Notes: a model not told the origin generated them from the letters alone. Counted from the first letter of the stretch, positions 23,239 through 34,638 are shown. The stretch is DNA of 64,000 nt from Liriodendron chinense (GCA_003013855.2 ML058469.1:1736001-1800000), one strand, 5' to 3'. Numbers and translations: made by a program.

Positions 23239-23926
23239 GTTTTCAGACAAAATTGGAGAGTTTAGATGTCTCCTAGCATGTGGCTCTCTGTCAATTCCTT
23301 CAACTATTCCCCCTTAACTAATGAGTCGTTTATTGGAATCCCGAGCCCAATGTGGTATGCAAATTCGAAAAAATATCAAACGAAAAGAGAAATGAATTCT
23401 TCCTTCCCTTCTTTACTCTTCTCTAGGACTGAAGCACAAGGTGTATTGCAATGGCTAGGCCAGAAGTAAAGATAGAGACCGATTTCTCCTGGTTAATAGG
23501 GGTTCAAAGAACTCCCAACCCACTCTTTGAATCCTTTAAGAAAAGTGCAGAAAAAGAAGAAAGAGGAGTAGAGGTGAGAAGAGAAATATCTTAGCACAAG
23601 GTGATCCAAGATGGCAGAGTCGACCAATAGGAATCCAGGTGGCACAAGGCCCACCTTTCAGAGATCCAAAAGGAGTCTCCACCCACTCTACAAGAGATGA
23701 ATATGATAGGAATGAATAGGAGAAGGAGAAGAGTAAGGTTTAGAAAGATAGAACCTGATTCGAGCACTTGAGATCCTTATGTCTTCTTCAACTTCCTAGA
23801 AATTCCTGAAAAAAAAAACAAATCAAAATAAACTAAGTTAGAACTATTCCTAAAAATCCTAAATTGATTCTATTTTCAGAAATTTGCGAAAAACCGTCAA
23901 AGTCCCCGGCAACGGCGCCAAAAACT
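23239..23926 (-). other. Athila-1 leader and primer binding site
   Basis: The PBS is 23902-23920 (minus strand TGGCGCCGTTGCCGGGGAC), the tRNA-Asp-type site usual in Athila. The leader between it and gag is non-coding and is matched, in opposite orientation, by 51516-52173 of Athila-2. Confidence 0.8.
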
Positions 23927-24400
23927 TGTTCGCTTCCCCAAGTGTAGGGTTGCGATGTAGTAATAAACTCGGTAAGACCATGGTCGATCCACAGGGACTT
24001 GTGTAGGAATTTACAAACACATCCAATAGTGTCTATTGAGAGCTAACAACCAGATTTAGTACGAGATTGATGTAAGTAACAACTTTAAACTAATTTGAAG
24101 GTAAACAATTATAAAAAGGCACTAGGGGTTCAAGGATCCACTTGTAGCAATCCTTGATGCTCAATTCGCTGTGGTTTCTCATTCTCTCAACTAGAATCGA
24201 TATTAAGATCTATCTAGCCGGGTGGTAGAGCTGTTAAACCAAACACTCTGTCATATGTAAGGCCAATGTATATGATTCACTCAATGCAAGCTAGGATGAG
24301 CATGCTTAATTGCATAGGTCAGTCCCAATTCTAATAAACTAAGTTCATAATCATGATCATCATTAAGTCCTGTCACCAGACAAAGTTAGATCATGATTTG

Positions 24401-26512
24401 TGAAATTGCGTCGGGTAGCCTAACACGACACCCTACGCATACGCGTGCGGAAGCTTGAGGAGCAACTAGAATTATGGCTAAACCTATAGGAGGGGGGATT
24501 AGGACCTTTTCAAATTCTTTTCGCCTACTTATCAGATTTAACAAATTAAACTACGTAAGCGATAAACACTTCGACTTCCAAGCCTAAGTGGGTCCAATTA
24601 ATAGACTAGCAAAAGATAAAGCAATTCACAACCTAGTCTAATCAACTCATGTGGACTAGAGAGGATGGATCAAGAAATGCTCAAGTCAACATGAGATAGT
24701 GAAAGTACATCTTGTGAGTGTGGATGTGCCTATCAAGTGCCTAGCATACATTCCTAACTAAGCATTCATAATTAATCAATTAAACATAATGCATAAAGAG
24801 AAATGTGCTCAAGAATCAATCACAAACACAACGATGTATAGTGGTTCGACTACTTGTCTACTCCACTCCCGGTTCAAGTACTCAACCCCTTTGAGCACAC
24901 CGGCATTCACTGGAGAGTTTAAATCTGGTTCCTCCCAACCAAGGTGTTTTAACTCGGATCCACCCAACCGGGGAGTTTACAGGTTCCTCCCAACCTACAT
25001 GTTTGCACCCGTGTTGGTGGCTCTCCCTTGGAGACTTTGTTTTAGGCCCGACTAACGTGCCAAGGAACGGCTGACGTCCCTAGATTTTAGGCCCAACTGA
25101 TAGGCCAAGGATCGGCTAACGACCCCGGGGCGAGTTTGTCAAACAAACTCTACACTCAACTCCCACAGGGAATTGAGTAGATGGACTCTTAACAAGACAA
25201 CCTTACTTGTCGGATTGAGCCCCTTGTTGCGCCGTCTTGGGTTGCTTCTTCTCACTCTCCCGTGCTTGAATCAGCTCCCCTTGTGCTCCCCCGATCGTTG
25301 ACGCCGTTGCTTTGCCAAGGCTTCAGCTCCAAGATCAGCTACCTTGCATGTGATGCTCCATTGGAGATGCCCAAGGTGCTAGGGAATGGTGAAACCTCTA
25401 CAAATGGTAGGAAATGGGTTTCCTAGAGGAATGCACCTAAATGGACTCCTAGGTAGTGTTTAGACAAAGGATTTAACTATCATCAAGGTGTCTAAACCCT
25501 AGGAATCAAGAGGGAACAAGTCCATTCTCAAGATGCCATTGAATAGGCCCAAGCTTGTGATGAAAACACAAGGAGAATGACTTGCTTTAGGTTTGGGATA
25601 GAGCCTCTAATGATCTCTAGCAATGGTGGCTTCTATCTCCTCAAAATTCCCTCTCTTGGCTCAAAAAAATGAATCCCCCTTTTAAATAGATTTTCTTCCA
25701 ACGGTCAAAAAACGGGCAGATTCGTGCATCTCCGATTGATCGGAAGAAGGTCCGATTGATCGGAGACCTGTCCGATTGATCGGAGACAAGTCCGATTGAT
25801 CGGAAATCTATCTAGTGAAGTCTCTGGAAGATATTCCTGATTGATCGGAACACTGTCCGATTGATCGGACGGACCCCTTCCGATGGATCGGAAGCCTGTC
25901 CGATTGATCGGAAATATGTCCAGTGGATTTTCAAGGTTGCTGGAAAAATTTTCGATTGATCGGAGCTTCTGTCCGATTGATCGGAGTCCTATCGGAGCCA
26001 ACGTCCGATTGATCGGAGATCAATCGGAAACTGCTGTTTTGAGCTGTTTTGTTTACAACAGCTTCCACCTCTTAAATTAGTCTAACTTATCATGTTTTTC
26101 ATGGAGTTTTAAGACTAATGATGATGACTAAGGGTATACCTAGTTGGTCCAAGTCATCTAAAAGATCAAGTCCCACCAAAACTAGTTTGCTATGTTTTGT
26201 GATGCAGGGATTGACAGGTTATGGGGGAGCAATCTGAAGAGGAGCAGCTTAGTTTAGGCATGTCAAGAGTCCTGTATTTAATGCTTTATCAATGTAATCT
26301 CTTGTACATGTATTTTGTTTTGGTAGGTTAGGTTTTGGACAAGGTTAAGGCACACCAAGGCATCACTTTTACCTGTTTCTTCTTCCTTGATGCAGCAGGG
26401 CCACTTGAGTCTTTGGTCTTCATCTTCATTAAGCTCAACCGACACTAGACTCACTGACCTAAGTAATTGACAAACAAGGTGCACTAGTATGCCTCAGAAA
26501 AGTGCACTAACA
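24401..26512 (-). repeat. 3' LTR of Sirevirus B with inverted insert
   Basis: It begins TGAAATTGCG and ends GTGCACTAACA in plus-strand view, 2112 bp long. It is about 157 bp longer than its partner because of the inverted duplicate at 26161-26338. Confidence 0.88.
25678..26030 (-). promoter_or_regulatory. Sirevirus B LTR promoter: CCGAT-NN-ATCGG array, MSA-like box, TATA
   Basis: About eleven copies of TCCGATTGATCGGA or close variants occupy 25731-26030. The first four lie exactly 20 bp apart (25731, 25751, 25771, 25791). They are followed on the minus strand by the MSA-like box TCCAACGGTCA (25697-25707 in plus view) and a TATA-like CTATTTAAAAGG (complement of 25678-25689). The 5' LTR has the same at 29841-30138, 29807-29817 and 29788-29799. 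Confidence 0.65.
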
Positions 26513-26713
26513 ATCTCCCCCTTTGTCAATTACTTACAAAAACCTAACCTACCAAAACAAAATACATGTACAAGAGATTACATTGATAAAGCATTAAATA
26601 CAGGACTCTTGACATGCCTAAACTAAGCTGCTCCACTTCAGATTGCTCCCCCATAACCTGTTAATCCCTGCATCACAAAACATAGCAAACTAGTTTTGGT
26701 GGAACTTGATCTT
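26161..26713. repeat. inverted duplication spanning the Sirevirus B 3' LTR/PPT junction
   Basis: A segment of about 175 bp from the interior (26536-26713) is present again, reversed, inside the adjacent LTR (26161-26338). Both include the accessory purine-tract region ('GATCAAGTCCCACCAAAAC' in the LTR copy). The spacer is about 200 bp. The 5' LTR lacks the insert and reads straight through at 30270-30295. Confidence 0.85.
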
Positions 26714-27336
26714 TCTCCCCCTTTTTGTTAGCAATTGACAAACTATTCTCTCCCCCTTAATGATATATCAATTAAGGTTAAGGTAAGAGAAGATAGTATG
26801 TCGCAGTTATAACTATAAGCACATGCTAACTAGAGAGAGTATAGGGTGCATGATCATATAAAACATGGAGCATGCTAAGGAACATGATTAACAAGAAAAA
26901 GTATCTATCTACGCATAGTTAATCATGCATAATTGGTCATCTATGATATACACTAAGCATTAAAGCTCAAGGGCATATAGCCCAATCAACCAACCTCCCC
27001 TATTGGTATATCAAGACCAATACTAAGCAAAGATTAGCATACAATGAAGCATAAAACTCAAGATGATTAGCTAATCTAAGCATGGTGATAATCTAGCAAG
27101 CAAATATATTAATTAAAAGCAAGGCTAAATTATTAAAAATTGGGCTAATGAGGCTTGAATCCTCTGATTTGCCCATACACACAAAAATGAGGCTGAAATC
27201 CTCAGATTTACCTATATAAGCATTTCTAGCTACCCTTACTAACTATGTTTAGTTTGATAAGCCTAAGGGTAACTAATTTCCTCAACACCCTCATAAAATG
27301 TAGCATGAGGTGAGGGGTTGGGAACTCCTTCTACTC
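26513..27336 (-). other. Sirevirus B interior downstream of gag
   Basis: Non-coding. It contains the main PPT (26513-26527), an accessory purine tract (about 26712-26732), and TGAGG/CCTCA stem-loops (about 27145-27215) nearly identical to those of element A. No ORF is present. Confidence 0.65.
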
Positions 27337-28437
27337 CTAGAAGGGATAGCGGTTGGGATCCCCTCTTAGATAAGCGGGAAGAGGGGTAGTGGTGGAAGCC
27401 GAGAGAGCTAGATCATTATGTTGGCTCCCATCACTAGTAGAGTTATCGGATTTGGAGTCCGACACCTCCGTATTATCCCACGTGGCAGCCATCGCCTTTT
27501 TACCTTTCGGTTTAGGCGTTTCCGGACAGTCCGGGGCAATATGGCCACGTTGACGGCAACCGTAACATCGGACGGATGAAGGTTTGGATGATTTCCCTTT
27601 ATGTTTATCACCCTTCTTGTCCTTCTTGTCACGGCTATTCCCTCTATCAAATTTGAGGAATCTCTTGAATTTTTTGTTTAATTTTTCTTCCTCTTCATCC
27701 TCATCATCGCTATCTTCCTCCGACTCACTCTTAATTTTCTTATGTTTGTGAGAGGATTTTAGGGCGATGTTTTTCTTTCTAGAGGGGGTCTTAAAGTTTA
27801 GTTCAAAAGTTTGTAGGGAACCTATGAGTTCTTCTACTTTCATGTTATCTATGTCTCTACACTCCTCTAAGGCAACTATCTTGGAGTCAAATCTTTCCGG
27901 GAGGGACCTAAGTATTTTTCTACAAATCCTTCCTTCCGGAACCCGATCCCCCAAGACAAACATGGAGTTGCAAATATCTGACAATTTAGTATAAAACTCC
28001 ATGAAAGTTTCAGTCTCTTCCATCCTAATGTTTTCAAATTTGGTGGTTAAGAGCTGAAGCTTCGAGCGTATTACTGTGCTAGTTCCCTCATGGGTAACCT
28101 CAAGTATATCCCACGCTTTTTTTGCAGTTGCGCATGTGAGAATGCGCTAAAATTCTTCCGGGGAAACCGCACAGCAAATCGCATTGAGAGCTTTGGCATT
28201 TGCCATGTATTGAGCTCTCTCTATGTCATCCCATTTGGAATCATCTTTGGGAATGACAATATTTTTCCCATCAACCTCCACTTGCTCGGTGGGCAAGGTA
28301 TATCCAGTTTGTGTGCTAAGCCACACCGGACGGTCCATGGATTGGAGAAAAATTCTCATTCTCGCCTTCCAATAAGCATAGTTGGACCCGTCAAAGAAAG
28401 GTGGACGGTTGGTGGTACTCCCATCTCGGTTAGACAT
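27337..28437 (-). pseudogene. Sirevirus B gag
   Basis: One frame runs from the ATG at 28437 (MSNRDGSTTNRPPFFDG) to the stop before 27337, about 366 codons. It is interrupted by a single TAG at 28147-28149, after 'VSPEEF'. The second half starts at an internal ATG (28023, 228 aa). The N-terminal 'FFDGSNYAYWKARMRIFL' is the copia Gag start. The middle has the UBN2-like helices ('FMEFYTKLSDICNSMFVLG'). Then come a Glu/Asp-rich and a Lys-rich stretch and a zinc knuckle CYGCRQRGHIAPDC (CX2CX4HX4C), near residue 290. Except for the one stop the gene looks intact. Suppression of the stop or a very recent mutation are both possible. Confidence 0.88.
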
Positions 28438-28497
28438 GATGCTAGTGCTCCGGTATCGGATCTTACTCTAGACGGTTACGTCCTTGAAGAGCAACCC

Positions 28498-28509
28498 GCT
28501 CTGATACCA
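28498..28509 (-). other. primer binding site of Sirevirus B
   Basis: The minus strand reads TGGTATCAGAGC, a perfect initiator-Met tRNA primer site, two bases from the LTR. Confidence 0.92.
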
Positions 28510-28511
28510 AT

Positions 28512-30466
28512 TGAAATTGCGTCGGGTAGCCTAACACGACACCCTACGCATACGCGTGCGGAAGCTTGAGGAGCAACTAGAATTATGGCTAAACCTACAG
28601 GAGGGGGGATTAGGACCTTTTCAAATTCTTTTCGCCTACTTATCAGATTTAACAAATTAAACTACATAAGCGATAAACACTTCGGCTTCCAAGCCTAAGT
28701 GGGTCCAATTAATAGACTAGAAAAAGATAAAGCAATTTACAACCTAGTCTAATCAACTCATGTGGACTAGAGAGGATGGATCAAGAAATGCTCAAGTCAA
28801 CATGAGATAGTGAAAGTACATCTTGTGAGTGTGGATGTGCCTATCAAGTGCCTAGCATACATTCCTAACTAAGCATTCATAATTAATCAATTAAACATAA
28901 TGCATAAAGAGAAATGTGCTCAAGAATCAATCACAAACACAACGATGTATAGTGGTTCGACTACTTGTCTACTCCACTCCCGGTTCAAGTACTCAACCCC
29001 TTTGAGCACACCGGCATTCACTAGGGAGTTTAAATCTGGTCCCTCCCAACCAAGGTGTTTTAACTCGGATCCACCCAACCGGGGAGTTTACAGGTTCCTC
29101 CCAACCTACACGTTTGCACCCGTGTTGGTGGCTCCCCCTTGGAGACTTTGTTTTAGGCTCGACTAACGTGCCAAGGAACGACTGACGTCCCTAGATTTTA
29201 GGCCCAACTGATAGGCCAAGGATCGGCTAACGACCCCGGGGCGAGTTTGTCAAACAAACTCTACACTCAACTCCCACAGGGAATTGAGTGGATGGACTCT
29301 TAACAAGACAACCTTGCTTGTCGGATTGAGCCCCTTGTTGCGCCGTCTTGGGTTGCTTCTTCTCGATCTCCCGTGCTTGAATCAGCTCCCCTTGTGCTCC
29401 CCCGATCGTTGACGCCGTTGCTTTGCCAAGGCTTCAGCTCCAAGATCAGCTACCTTGCATGTGATGCTCCATTGGAGATGCCCAAGGTGCTAGGGAATGG
29501 TGAAACCTCTACAAATGGTAGGAAATGGGTTTCCTAGAGGAATGCACCTAAATGGACTCTTAGGTAGTGTTTAGACAAAGGATTTAACTATCATCAAGGT
29601 GTCTAAACCCTAGGAATTAAGAGGGAACAAGTCCATTCTCAAGATGCCATTGAATGGCCCAAGCTTGTGATGAAAACACAAGGAGAATGACTTGCTTTAG
29701 GTTTGGGATAGAGCCTCTAATGATCTCTAGCAATGGTGGCTTCTATCTCCTCAAAATTCCCTCTCTTGGCTCAAAAAAACGAATCCACCTTTTAAATAGA
29801 TTTTCTTCCAACGGTCAAAAAACGGGCAGATTCGTGCATCTCCGATTGATCGGAAGAAGGTCCGATTGATCGGAGACCTGTTCGATTTATCGGAGACAAG
29901 TCCGATTGATCGGAAATCTATCCAGTGAAGTCTCTGGAAGATATTCCGATTGATCGGAACACTGTCCGATTGATCGGACGGACCCCTTCCGATGGATCGG
30001 AAGACTGTCCGATTGATCGAAAATATGTCCAGTGGATTTTCAAGGTTGCTGGAAAAATTTTCGATTGATCGGAGCTTCTGTCCGATTGATCGGAGTCCTA
30101 TCGGTGCCATCGTCCGATTGATCGGAGATCAATCGGAAACTGTTGTTTTGAGCTGTTTTGTTTACAGCAGCTTCCACCTCTTAAATTAGTCTAACTTATC
30201 ATGTTTTTCATGGAGTTCTAAGACTAATGATGATGACTAAGGGTATACCTAGTTGGTCCAAGTCATCTAAGAGGTTATGGGTTAGGTTTTGGACAAGGTT
30301 AAGGCACACCAAGGCATCACTTTTACCTGTTTCTTCTTCCTTGATGCAGCAGGGCCACTTGAGTCTTTGGTCTTCATCTTCATTAAGCTCAATCGACACT
30401 AGACTCACTGACCTAAGTAATTGACAAACAAGGTGCACTAGTATGCCACAGAAAAGTGCACTAACA
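28512..30466 (-). repeat. 5' LTR of Sirevirus B
   Basis: A 1955-bp LTR, the ancestral form without the inverted insert. Outside the palindrome block it aligns with the LTR of element A (for example the stretch around GCTTCAGCTCCAAGATCAGC and the TGTTAGTGCAC terminus). Confidence 0.9.
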
Positions 30467-31566
30467 ATTTGAACTTGAATCAAATCACATGCACAGTCCC
30501 ATACATAATTCAAAAAACCAGAAAAGTAGAACTTTGGTAAGAAGTTCCCACATGAAGATCATAGTACTAGAGCGTGCTCCAATTTCTCGGATCATACAGG
30601 TCTAAACTAACACAAAGCAATTAAGAGCTTAAGTAATTCTCCCAAACATCCATGAGTCATCATAAGACTAAGAAAAACTACTTAGAACTTGTATAAGCTT
30701 CAAACCATTGTTCATAAACATGAAATTCAATCTTAAAACCAACTTAAAACGAATTGAAACATCTTAGATTCACTGCAAGCTTCAACTCTTAGCCCTAGCT
30801 AAGAGGTTTAGCCGTTCATGATCCAAGGAAACATGAAACAACTAAGAAAACATAAAACAGTAAAACAAACTAGAAGGAGTTGTGGAACTCCAAAATCCAC
30901 TTTCGCCGCCTCCCACCTTGCTCAAACTCTTCTAAGATACCCTAGGAACGATCCCTAGGTGTCCTTTTATAGTGGGGAGGCTTCGCAACCTCGGAAACTT
31001 TCAGATTTTGCGTAAGAGTACGCAGTGCGCAGAGAATTTCAGGACTTGTAGAACACGTTTCGTTATGCAGGCGACCGGTCGCAGTGGCTGGACGACCGGT
31101 CGCAGATACTGGACGACCGGTCTCAAAACGGCAAAAAGTGTCTAGTGAGTTTCGAGGATTTTCAACCCAGAAAAATAATTTAAGGACCGGTCATACGATC
31201 GGTCGCAGAAGTGGACGACCGGTTGCACGATCGGTCGTGAACAGTCTAGAGAGTTGTAGCCTCTGGGTCCCCTCTGTTGCATGTGTGGACCGGTCGGATG
31301 ACCGGTCCTTGACCTTGGACGACCGGTCGTGGGCACCTTCTTCTGCTTTCTGTCTTCTTTTCTCTGACTTCTTTCTTTCATTCTTTGACGCTTAGCCCCT
31401 TTGATCTTCTTTGCTTCTAACTAGTATCTTTAAGTCTTCAATTGATGTTTCATCTCTCTCATCCCTGCAATCACAAATCCATGCATTAGTTTAGTCTATA
31501 AACCATAACAACAAGCATAATGAGTGATGAATTGGGGTTAGAATATGCATAATTAAGAGCTCAACA

Positions 31567-32514
31567 TCCATGCAACCATACTTCCTTGAACTTCTCTTTG
31601 GGGTGCTTGGTGGGTCATCCTCCATCATTCTCAAAGATAAGTGACTTTTCTTTTAATTTGTGGGAAAGAATGACACCCATAAGTTGCCCAAGCCTTTTGG
31701 ATTTTGATCTTCAAGTGGGCTATGTATGTCATTCTTAACCATTTTCATGATGGTTGGGAACTCATCAAGCCATGCCCTCTTGTGGTCAAATGGTCTCCCT
31801 TTTTTGGTGAAGGAATTGGTGCACATAAGTTGCCCAAATTTGTCCTTGCATGGACACTTCCAACTTTGGTTCTTCATGTGGGCTATGTGCATCAATTTTT
31901 TACCGTTGGCTTCTTTGACTCATACATTTGTGGGTACACCACCATGTTGTACTCTCATGGTCAAAACTTTCATCAAGATGATGCACATAGGGTTGCCCAT
32001 GGTTAACCCATGAATGGGTCCTCATGTTCTTCAAGTGGGCTATGTGCTCCCTTCAATCCATTAATGTGAGGCACTTGGGTTGCTCTTGGGGGCCCATTTC
32101 CTTCTTATTCCCACTTGTTCATGTACATGTGTAAAAAGATGGGAACATCTTAAATGAAGATCATGGCCTTGGTATGAAAAGTGAACCAATCCTTGGCCAC
32201 ATATGGACTTTGAAGAGGGACTTCTCATGTGAAGTTGGATTCTTATCCCTTGTTGATCTCATGGCACTTGAGTGCATTTGTTGTCCAAAATGTGTCCTTG
32301 GATGACTTTCCTTTCCTAGGCACGGCATGCAACCCTCTTTGAGTTGGGCCTTGCTTTCTTCAATGGGCCCAACACATATCCTAGGTGACACATGGAGTTG
32401 GACTTTTAGTTTTTGCATTTGGATGTAAGTCTGAATCCATGGGTTTCCTAAATAATGATTTGGATTTTAACGGGTGAAGAATAGAGACTTACCTTGCCAA
32501 GCTTGTAGGATTCA
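31567..32514 (-). repeat. continuation of the E1 repeat-filled region
   Basis: After the TCCAT duplication the host sequence of Athila-1 resumes. It contains three diverged units of about 150-160 bp starting with CAC(CC)ATAAGTTGCCC-like text at 31671, 31821 and 31982. Each carries TTCAAGTGGGCTATGT or a variant (31712, 31878, 32030). No gene is visible. ORFs here (31704-32013, 31653-31895, 32161-32418) are readings of the repeats. Confidence 0.6.
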
Positions 32515-32843
32515 ATGACGGATGGTACAAGGGGACGACGAGTGGTTGATGAGGCTGATCCGGCCTTCATTGTTCGTCGAGGGGCTCATATGTGTTCCTT
32601 AGCTAAGGAGCACCAACCTCTTCCCTCCATAAAGGGTCGAGGTACCAGAGATCTTTAGGATGACTGGGTGAAATACCCACAGCCTTCGCTTGAACGAGCT
32701 CTGGCTGACACTCCTTTCATCGGCCTCCTTACTTTGCGCTTCCATAACAACAACGCCAACCGCATGCTGCTTACAGTTCTTTGTGAGATGTGGCGGGATG
32801 AGACCCACACCTTTCAACTCCCTTGTGGCGAGTGGGGAATAAC

Positions 32844-34638
32844 TATTAATGCAAAGATTTGTCAATTACCATGGTTAGTGTGTCGTCAAGTCTGCTTGCG
32901 GCTGAAGATTGAAGCCCTTGGACAACTCCGTCAGAAGCTCTCAAGAAGATTGCTCATCCAGTCAAGCTTCAAGCCTTCTCATCCAAACCTTTGATCCCAA
33001 AACCCCTCTATAGATGGCCTAATCCTTCTTAGTTGCATCCTTAGCCCTTTCTATAGTCCATATTCCATAAAGATCAGCTATGGAATAGGGTATCATGGCA
33101 GTTGTTGCAAAATCAAGTATAATCTTAAAACTGTAGATTCCGATGGGTTCCCGATCCATCGGAATGTTGTCCGATAGGTGTTCGATCAATCGGAGGTCAT
33201 GCCCGATCAATCGAATTTTTGTCCAGTAACTTCAAAAATCTATCTGGACATTTTTCTGATCACTTGTAGATATGTCCGATCAATCAGGAGAATGATCCGA
33301 TCCATCGGCCAAAAAGTCCAGAATATCACAAAACTCTCTGGACAAAATTACGATCAATCGGACAATCTGTTCGATCAATCGAATAAGGCCCTCCGATCAA
33401 TCGGAAGGACATCCGATCTATCGGAGAACTGTCTAGCAACATTTTAAATTTTCTCTGGACATTCTTACGATCAATCGAAAACTCTCTCCGATCCATCGGA
33501 GCTGGAGTTCCGATCAATCGGAATTAAATCTGATCAATCGAAGAATCTATTTTCAGCACAAATTCAAAATGAGCTGATACTTATGTCCAATCGATCGGAT
33601 CCTATCGAGATGACCGTTTTCTAACTGTTGAAAATCATTTCTATATATGGAACTCGGTTGGATCTTGTGAGAGACACCTTGAGCATCATCTAGGGTTTGT
33701 TTGTGCTTCCTCCTTGAGATCCCTTTCTCTCATTCCCTTTGATTTGTTGAGTTCATACTTCAATCCATGTTGATTTGACAAACATTGAAGAGCATTCAAA
33801 GCTTGGATTGAATTATAAACTCAACCCGTCTTTAATGGCATCTTGAACTACCTCCAAAAGTTATATTCTTGTCATCAATGCTATTAATGGTGGTTTAGGT
33901 AGAAGCTACTCCTCATATAAAAGCCATATCCCAATATAGTTTCAACCAAACCCTAATCCCTTACCTTTGAATCTACAAGAAGACATTCATATCAAGGTTG
34001 CTAATCGAGGGAGCTGAAGAAGGTATCGTTCGTGCAAGCCGAAGCTTCTTCAACAAAGGCATCATCAAGGGGCTCAATCAGCTAAGTATATTTTAGTCTT
34101 TCGAGTCCAAGAAACCACCTTAAAAGTTGAGATTTGGGTTTCAGAGTTTAAAGACCCAAACTCGGTAGAGTCCTTGTGTAGGACAAGTCCTTGAGTAGGA
34201 CAAGTCCTTGTGTAGGACAAAGAGGTTAATGGATTAGTCCTAAGGAAGGATGAATCCATGTGTTGAAGTCTAAGTCCTTTTGTAGGCTTTAAGGCTTATG
34301 GTTAACCTCATTTAAAACCATTGTGATAGTGAAATCCGGCCACTCAAGGAGTGAGTGGATCAGTCGGGAGTGGAGTAGGTACATAACCGAACCACTATAA
34401 AATCTCTTGTTGTGTGATGAATGTTTGAACTGCTTTACTTCTTGCACTTGCTCTCATATTCTTAATAGTTTATATTCTGCATACTAAGTGTTTGAAGAAA
34501 GTACTCTAAAGTGTTTTGCATGTTTTTAAGAGTGTAATTTGGTGATTTTTAAAAGTGTCCTATTCACCCCCCTCTAAGACAAAGAAATCAGTTTCTTGCT
34601 TCTACAAAAGCGGTAATCAAATTTATACCGCAATTTTA
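32844..34638 (+). mobile_element. Sirevirus solo LTR inside the PMD gene
   Basis: A single LTR of 1795 bp with the perfect target duplication ATAAC (32839-32843 and 34639-34643). The termini TATTAATGCA and ...CAATTTTA are the Sirevirus ends TGTTAGTGCA and ...TTTCA with G-to-A and C-to-T changes. No PBS, PPT or interior is present, so it arose by recombination between two LTRs. It carries a CCGATCAATCGG array of the Sirevirus B type and three 17-bp direct repeats at 34168-34218 (AAGTCCTTGTGTAGGAC). Confidence 0.85.
33146..33650 (+). promoter_or_regulatory. solo LTR promoter with CCGATCAATCGG array
   Basis: About a dozen CCGAT-NN-ATCGG motifs, many degraded by C-to-T changes, lie between 33146 and 33610. 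They are followed by TGACCGTT (33611-33618, a partial MSA-like box) and a TATA box TATATATGG at 33642-33650. The order is the same as in Sirevirus B. Confidence 0.55.

Larger units (their letters stand above)
24401..30466 (-). mobile_element. gag-only Sirevirus B
   Basis: A complete minus-strand insertion into the Athila-1 LTR with perfect target duplication ATTTG (24396-24400 and 30467-30471). It has 3' LTR 24401-26512, PPT 26513-26527, an interior of only about 2 kb, PBS 28498-28509 and 5' LTR 28512-30466. The interior encodes Gag alone; protease, integrase, reverse transcriptase and RNase H are absent. It therefore depended on another Sirevirus for reverse transcription and integration. 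The LTRs differ at few sites apart from one inverted-duplication insertion, so the insertion is young. Confidence 0.9.
15178..31566 (-). mobile_element. Athila-type Ty3/gypsy element (Athila-1) containing Sirevirus B
   Basis: A complete minus-strand Athila element. In plus-strand order it has 3' LTR 15178-16734, PPT, pol 17861-21808, gag to 23238, PBS 23902-23920, and a 5' LTR split into 23927-24400 and 30472-31566 by Sirevirus B. The target duplication is perfect: TCCAT at 15173-15177 and 31567-31571. LTR termini are TGTT...AACA. Without the 6.07-kb Sirevirus it would be about 10.3 kb, normal for Athila. The two LTRs differ at only a few percent of sites by eye, so the insertion is fairly recent. 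The coding region is broken by several stops and frameshifts. Confidence 0.9.
23927..31566 (-). repeat. 5' LTR of Athila-1, split by Sirevirus B
   Basis: The two parts 23927-24400 and 30472-31566 together are 1569 bp and align with 15178-16734 along their length. The break is the exact insertion of Sirevirus B with ATTTG duplicated on both sides. Confidence 0.9.

Noticed and set aside
25731..26030. CRISPR-like look of regularly spaced short repeats
   Set aside because: The repeats are 14 bp, the spacers 6 bp and unrelated to known spacers, they recur in both LTRs of a plant retrotransposon, and no cas genes exist.
28498..28509. Possible tRNA gene from TGGTATCAGAGC matches
   Set aside because: Only the 3' end of the initiator-Met tRNA is complementary; no cloverleaf surrounds it. 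These are primer binding sites.
28090..28569. 159-aa plus-strand ORF
   Set aside because: It is antisense to the Sirevirus B gag and runs into the PBS/LTR; no independent evidence.
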